Source: Orenia marismortui DSM 5156 (GTDB taxonomy: Bacteria > Bacillota > Halanaerobiia > Halobacteroidales > Halobacteroidaceae). Taken from it: a stretch of DNA of 64,000 bases. The DNA is taken from positions 75,207 to 139,206 of the forward strand of contig NZ_KB900619.1 of the NCBI RefSeq assembly GCF_000379025.1. The letters run 5' to 3'. Shown here piece after piece: positions 62,118 to 64,000 of this stretch (its first letter is position 1; each line of letters begins with the position of its first letter). The position numbers were made by a program, and so were the translations under genes. The notes beneath the pieces were generated by a model that was given only the letters and a program-made list of their open reading frames with translations, ran no database searches and had not been told where the DNA came from.

Positions 62118-64000
62118 TATCTTCACCTCCACTTTCATTCATTAAATCTACAAATATATTCACAATTTTTGGATCAAATAAAACACCAGAAAGATCTTTA
62201 ATTTCCTCTATAGCTTCTTCTTTGGAAAGTGAACCTTCATAATAATATTTTGAATTAATGGTATGATAACTTCTATGAGTAATTGCATCATAAATATCTA
62301 TTAAATGCATGATACGAGCTAATAATGGAATATCCTCTTCTTTTAATCCCTCTGGATAGCCTTCTCCATTCCAGTCTTCATGATGATAAAGTATTTCATT
62401 AGCAATAACCCTTAATTCTGGAAAGCTCTTAGCAATATTGTAACCCACTTCACTATGCTTCTTTAAATTTTCAAATTCATCTTTATCAAATAATCCTTCT
62501 TTTTTAAATACATCTTTAGAAAGGGCAAGTTTACCTATATCATGATATTTAGCCAATAAAATTAATCTCTCTATCTCTCTGTCAGATAGCTCTAATTTCT
62601 GTCCAATCTTTTCAGATAATTCTATTAATCGAAAAGTATGGCCTATACCTTCATAATTAGATGACTGTAGTTTATCTGTTAAAGATTTTAATAATGGGTT
62701 ATCTTGACTATCCTTTTTATCCTTCTTATCTTCATACATCATCTTTTCAGCTTTATTAAAGGTATCCTCTATCTTCTGCCTTTCATCTGTTTTACTAGCA
62801 ACTCCCAAGGCAATTTGAGGAGGTAAAGGTTCAAAATTAGAATTTTTAAATTTATCTTCAATTCTTTTAATAACCTTTTTGGCCTCTTTATTAGCAGTTC
62901 TAGGCAGAATGATACCAAACTCATCTCCACCCCAACGAGCTATAATATCCTCTTTTCTTGTAGCATCTTCTAATATATTCGAAATTTCTTTTAATAAATT
63001 ATCCCCTGCTTCATGGCCAAAGACATCATTTGTTAACTTAAGTCCATTGGCATCTCCTATAATTATACTCAATGGCAATTGACGCCGAGTATCCAATCGA
63101 TGCAATTCCTCCTCAAAAAACTTACGATTATAAAGGCCAGTTAAAGAATCATGATAACTTAAAAATCTCATCTGTTCTTCTAACTCTTTACGATCACTAA
63201 TATCAATAACTGATACAATACTTCGATTAGTCCTAGGTATCAATTTAACCTGTAAGATAACAGTCTTAATATTTGATGATTTATCCTTTAGCTGCAATTC
63301 ATATTTTTTAGGAGCACCAATACAATGATCTCTTCTCTGTTGATGATAAGATAATATCTTATACAGATCACCTTCATTAATAACTAACTCAGTACTGCTC
63401 ATCTTTCCTTCTATCTCTTCTTTCTCATAACCCAACAAATCAACAAACTCCTGATTAACTAATGAAATTGTAGTATCCTCTTCAATTATACACTTGGCAG
63501 TCCCTGTATTTTCAAATAATACTCTATACTTCTCTTCACTTGCTTTAAGCCGATCTTCAGCAATCTTCCGCTTTAAAATATTCATAACCAGAATAAATAT
63601 CACAAAACACAAAGCAATAATAACTATACTTACAATCCAAATCTTCTTCTTATGAGTTCTGTAAAAGGAATAGGGCTGATTAACCACCTTACTATTTGAA
63701 GGTAATTCAGTTCTATTAATTCCCATCCTCTGCAATTGCTGATAATCAAATATAAAATGATTAGGAGCAACTTTTATCTCTGATTCTTTTCCTTTAAACA
63801 GATCTAAGGAAATTTCTGCTGCCATCTTCCCTTGAGTATAGCCACTACTTAGTTTTCCACCTACAATACCATGACCAATATAAAAATCCCAAAAACTATA
63901 TATAGGTAAGTCACTATGTTCAACAATCTTACTAGATACCCTTTCTACCACAATATTATCCCCAGAATTATCCTTTAGAGAAGAACTTAAAATTATAACA
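62110..64000 (-). CDS. PAS-GGDEF-HD-GYP protein with periplasmic sensor, partial at the window edge
   Basis: A membrane-bound c-di-GMP enzyme, open to the 64000 edge, so its N-terminus is missing. The visible part begins in an ABC-type sugar or tripartite substrate-binding-like sensor (YIGHGIVGGKLSSGYTQGKMAAEI), then a membrane segment (IVSIVIIALCFVIFILVMNIL). A PAS domain, GGDEF (RWGGDEFGIIL, intact) and HD-GYP (YHDIGKLALSKDVF, HHEDWNGEGYPEGL) follow. Both catalytic halves look active, allowing synthesis and breakdown to be balanced by periplasmic ligand binding. It is translationally coupled to the degenerate PAS-GGDEF protein. Confidence 0.88.
   Translation of the reverse strand, partial: VIILSSSLKDNSGDNIVVERVSSKIVEHSDLPIYSFWDFYIGHGIVGGKLSSGYTQGKMAAEISLDLFKGKESEIKVAPNHFIFDYQQLQRMGINRTELPSNSKVVNQPYSFYRTHKKKIWIVSIVIIALCFVIFILVMNILKRKIAEDRLKASEEKYRVLFENTGTAKCIIEEDTTISLVNQEFVDLLGYEKEEIEGKMSSTELVINEGDLYKILSYHQQRRDHCIGAPKKYELQLKDKSSNIKTVILQVKLIPRTNRSIVSVIDISDRKELEEQMRFLSYHDSLTGLYNRKFFEEELHRLDTRRQLPLSIIIGDANGLKLTNDVFGHEAGDNLLKEISNILEDATRKEDIIARWGGDEFGIILPRTANKEAKKVIKRIEDKFKNSNFEPLPPQIALGVASKTDERQKIEDTFNKAEKMMYEDKKDKKDSQDNPLLKSLTDKLQSSNYEGIGHTFRLIELSEKIGQKLELSDREIERLILLAKYHDIGKLALSKDVFKKEGLFDKDEFENLKKHSEVGYNIAKSFPELRVIANEILYHHEDWNGEGYPEGLKEEDIPLLARIMHLIDIYDAITHRSYHTINSKYYYEGSLSKEEAIEEIKDLSGVLFDPKIVNIFVDLMNESGGEDNE

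Overview
The window is a very AT-rich stretch, almost entirely coding on the minus strand, from what looks like a strictly anaerobic, motile, probably endospore-forming Firmicute. I infer a halophile of the order Halanaerobiales (Halobacteroidaceae or Orenia type). The grounds are an osmoprotectant ABC transporter, a Spo0E-like and two AbrB-like transition regulators, ferredoxin-linked 2-oxoacid metabolism, and an anaerobe's oxygen and NO defence set: flavodiiron protein, Hcp, superoxide reductase, rubredoxin, bacteriohemerythrin. The taxon is an inference; no rRNA or tRNA gene is visible.

Layout. 1-5.3 kb: hflX, with a leader that looks like a ribosome-sensing attenuator, then a four-gene OpuC-type osmoprotectant transporter. 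5.3-10.4 kb: a carotenoid end-group cluster (two CrtN/CrtP-type FAD enzymes, an aldehyde dehydrogenase, and a broken ICMT-like methyltransferase gene) running straight into the transporter. 10.4-20 kb: a chemoreceptor with an internal stop, a flavodiiron gene with an internal stop, a glutaredoxin-like protein, AbrB, Hcp and WrbA, a 62-bp hairpin repeat array, a phosphatase with a glycogen-binding-like N-terminus, and a flavin reductase. 20-23.7 kb: KorAB, two unknown small genes and an encapsulated-ferritin cargo protein with no shell gene nearby. 23.8-29.1 kb: a partner-switching module (STAS, FapA, HATPase, PP2C). 29.2-36.8 kb: a signalling run with two HD-GYP proteins, a chemoreceptor, CheR and a Spo0E-like protein. 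37.1-38.3 kb: an IS30-family element.

38.4-54.5 kb is the most unusual part. Four paralogous regulators of about 1,050 residues (P-loop ATPase, helical repeats, winged helix, BTAD) are interrupted by a frameshifted GGDEF-EAL gene and by an apparently gene-less transcription unit with a consensus promoter, a Fur-like operator and a strong terminator. A PAS-XRE regulator follows.

55-64 kb holds structured intergenic elements, a second AbrB, a relic of a GGDEF/HD-GYP gene, a DUF523-DUF1722 protein, a chemoreceptor, superoxide reductase with rubredoxin (the latter a short gene of 52 codons), bacteriohemerythrin, and two overlapping PAS/GGDEF/HD-GYP genes, the last running off the window.

Two themes recur. 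One is dense signalling (c-di-GMP, chemotaxis, partner switching, STAND regulators). The other is gene decay: at least five genes carry nonsense mutations, frameshifts or large deletions. I translated every start against its ribosome binding site and moved several starts inward for that reason.
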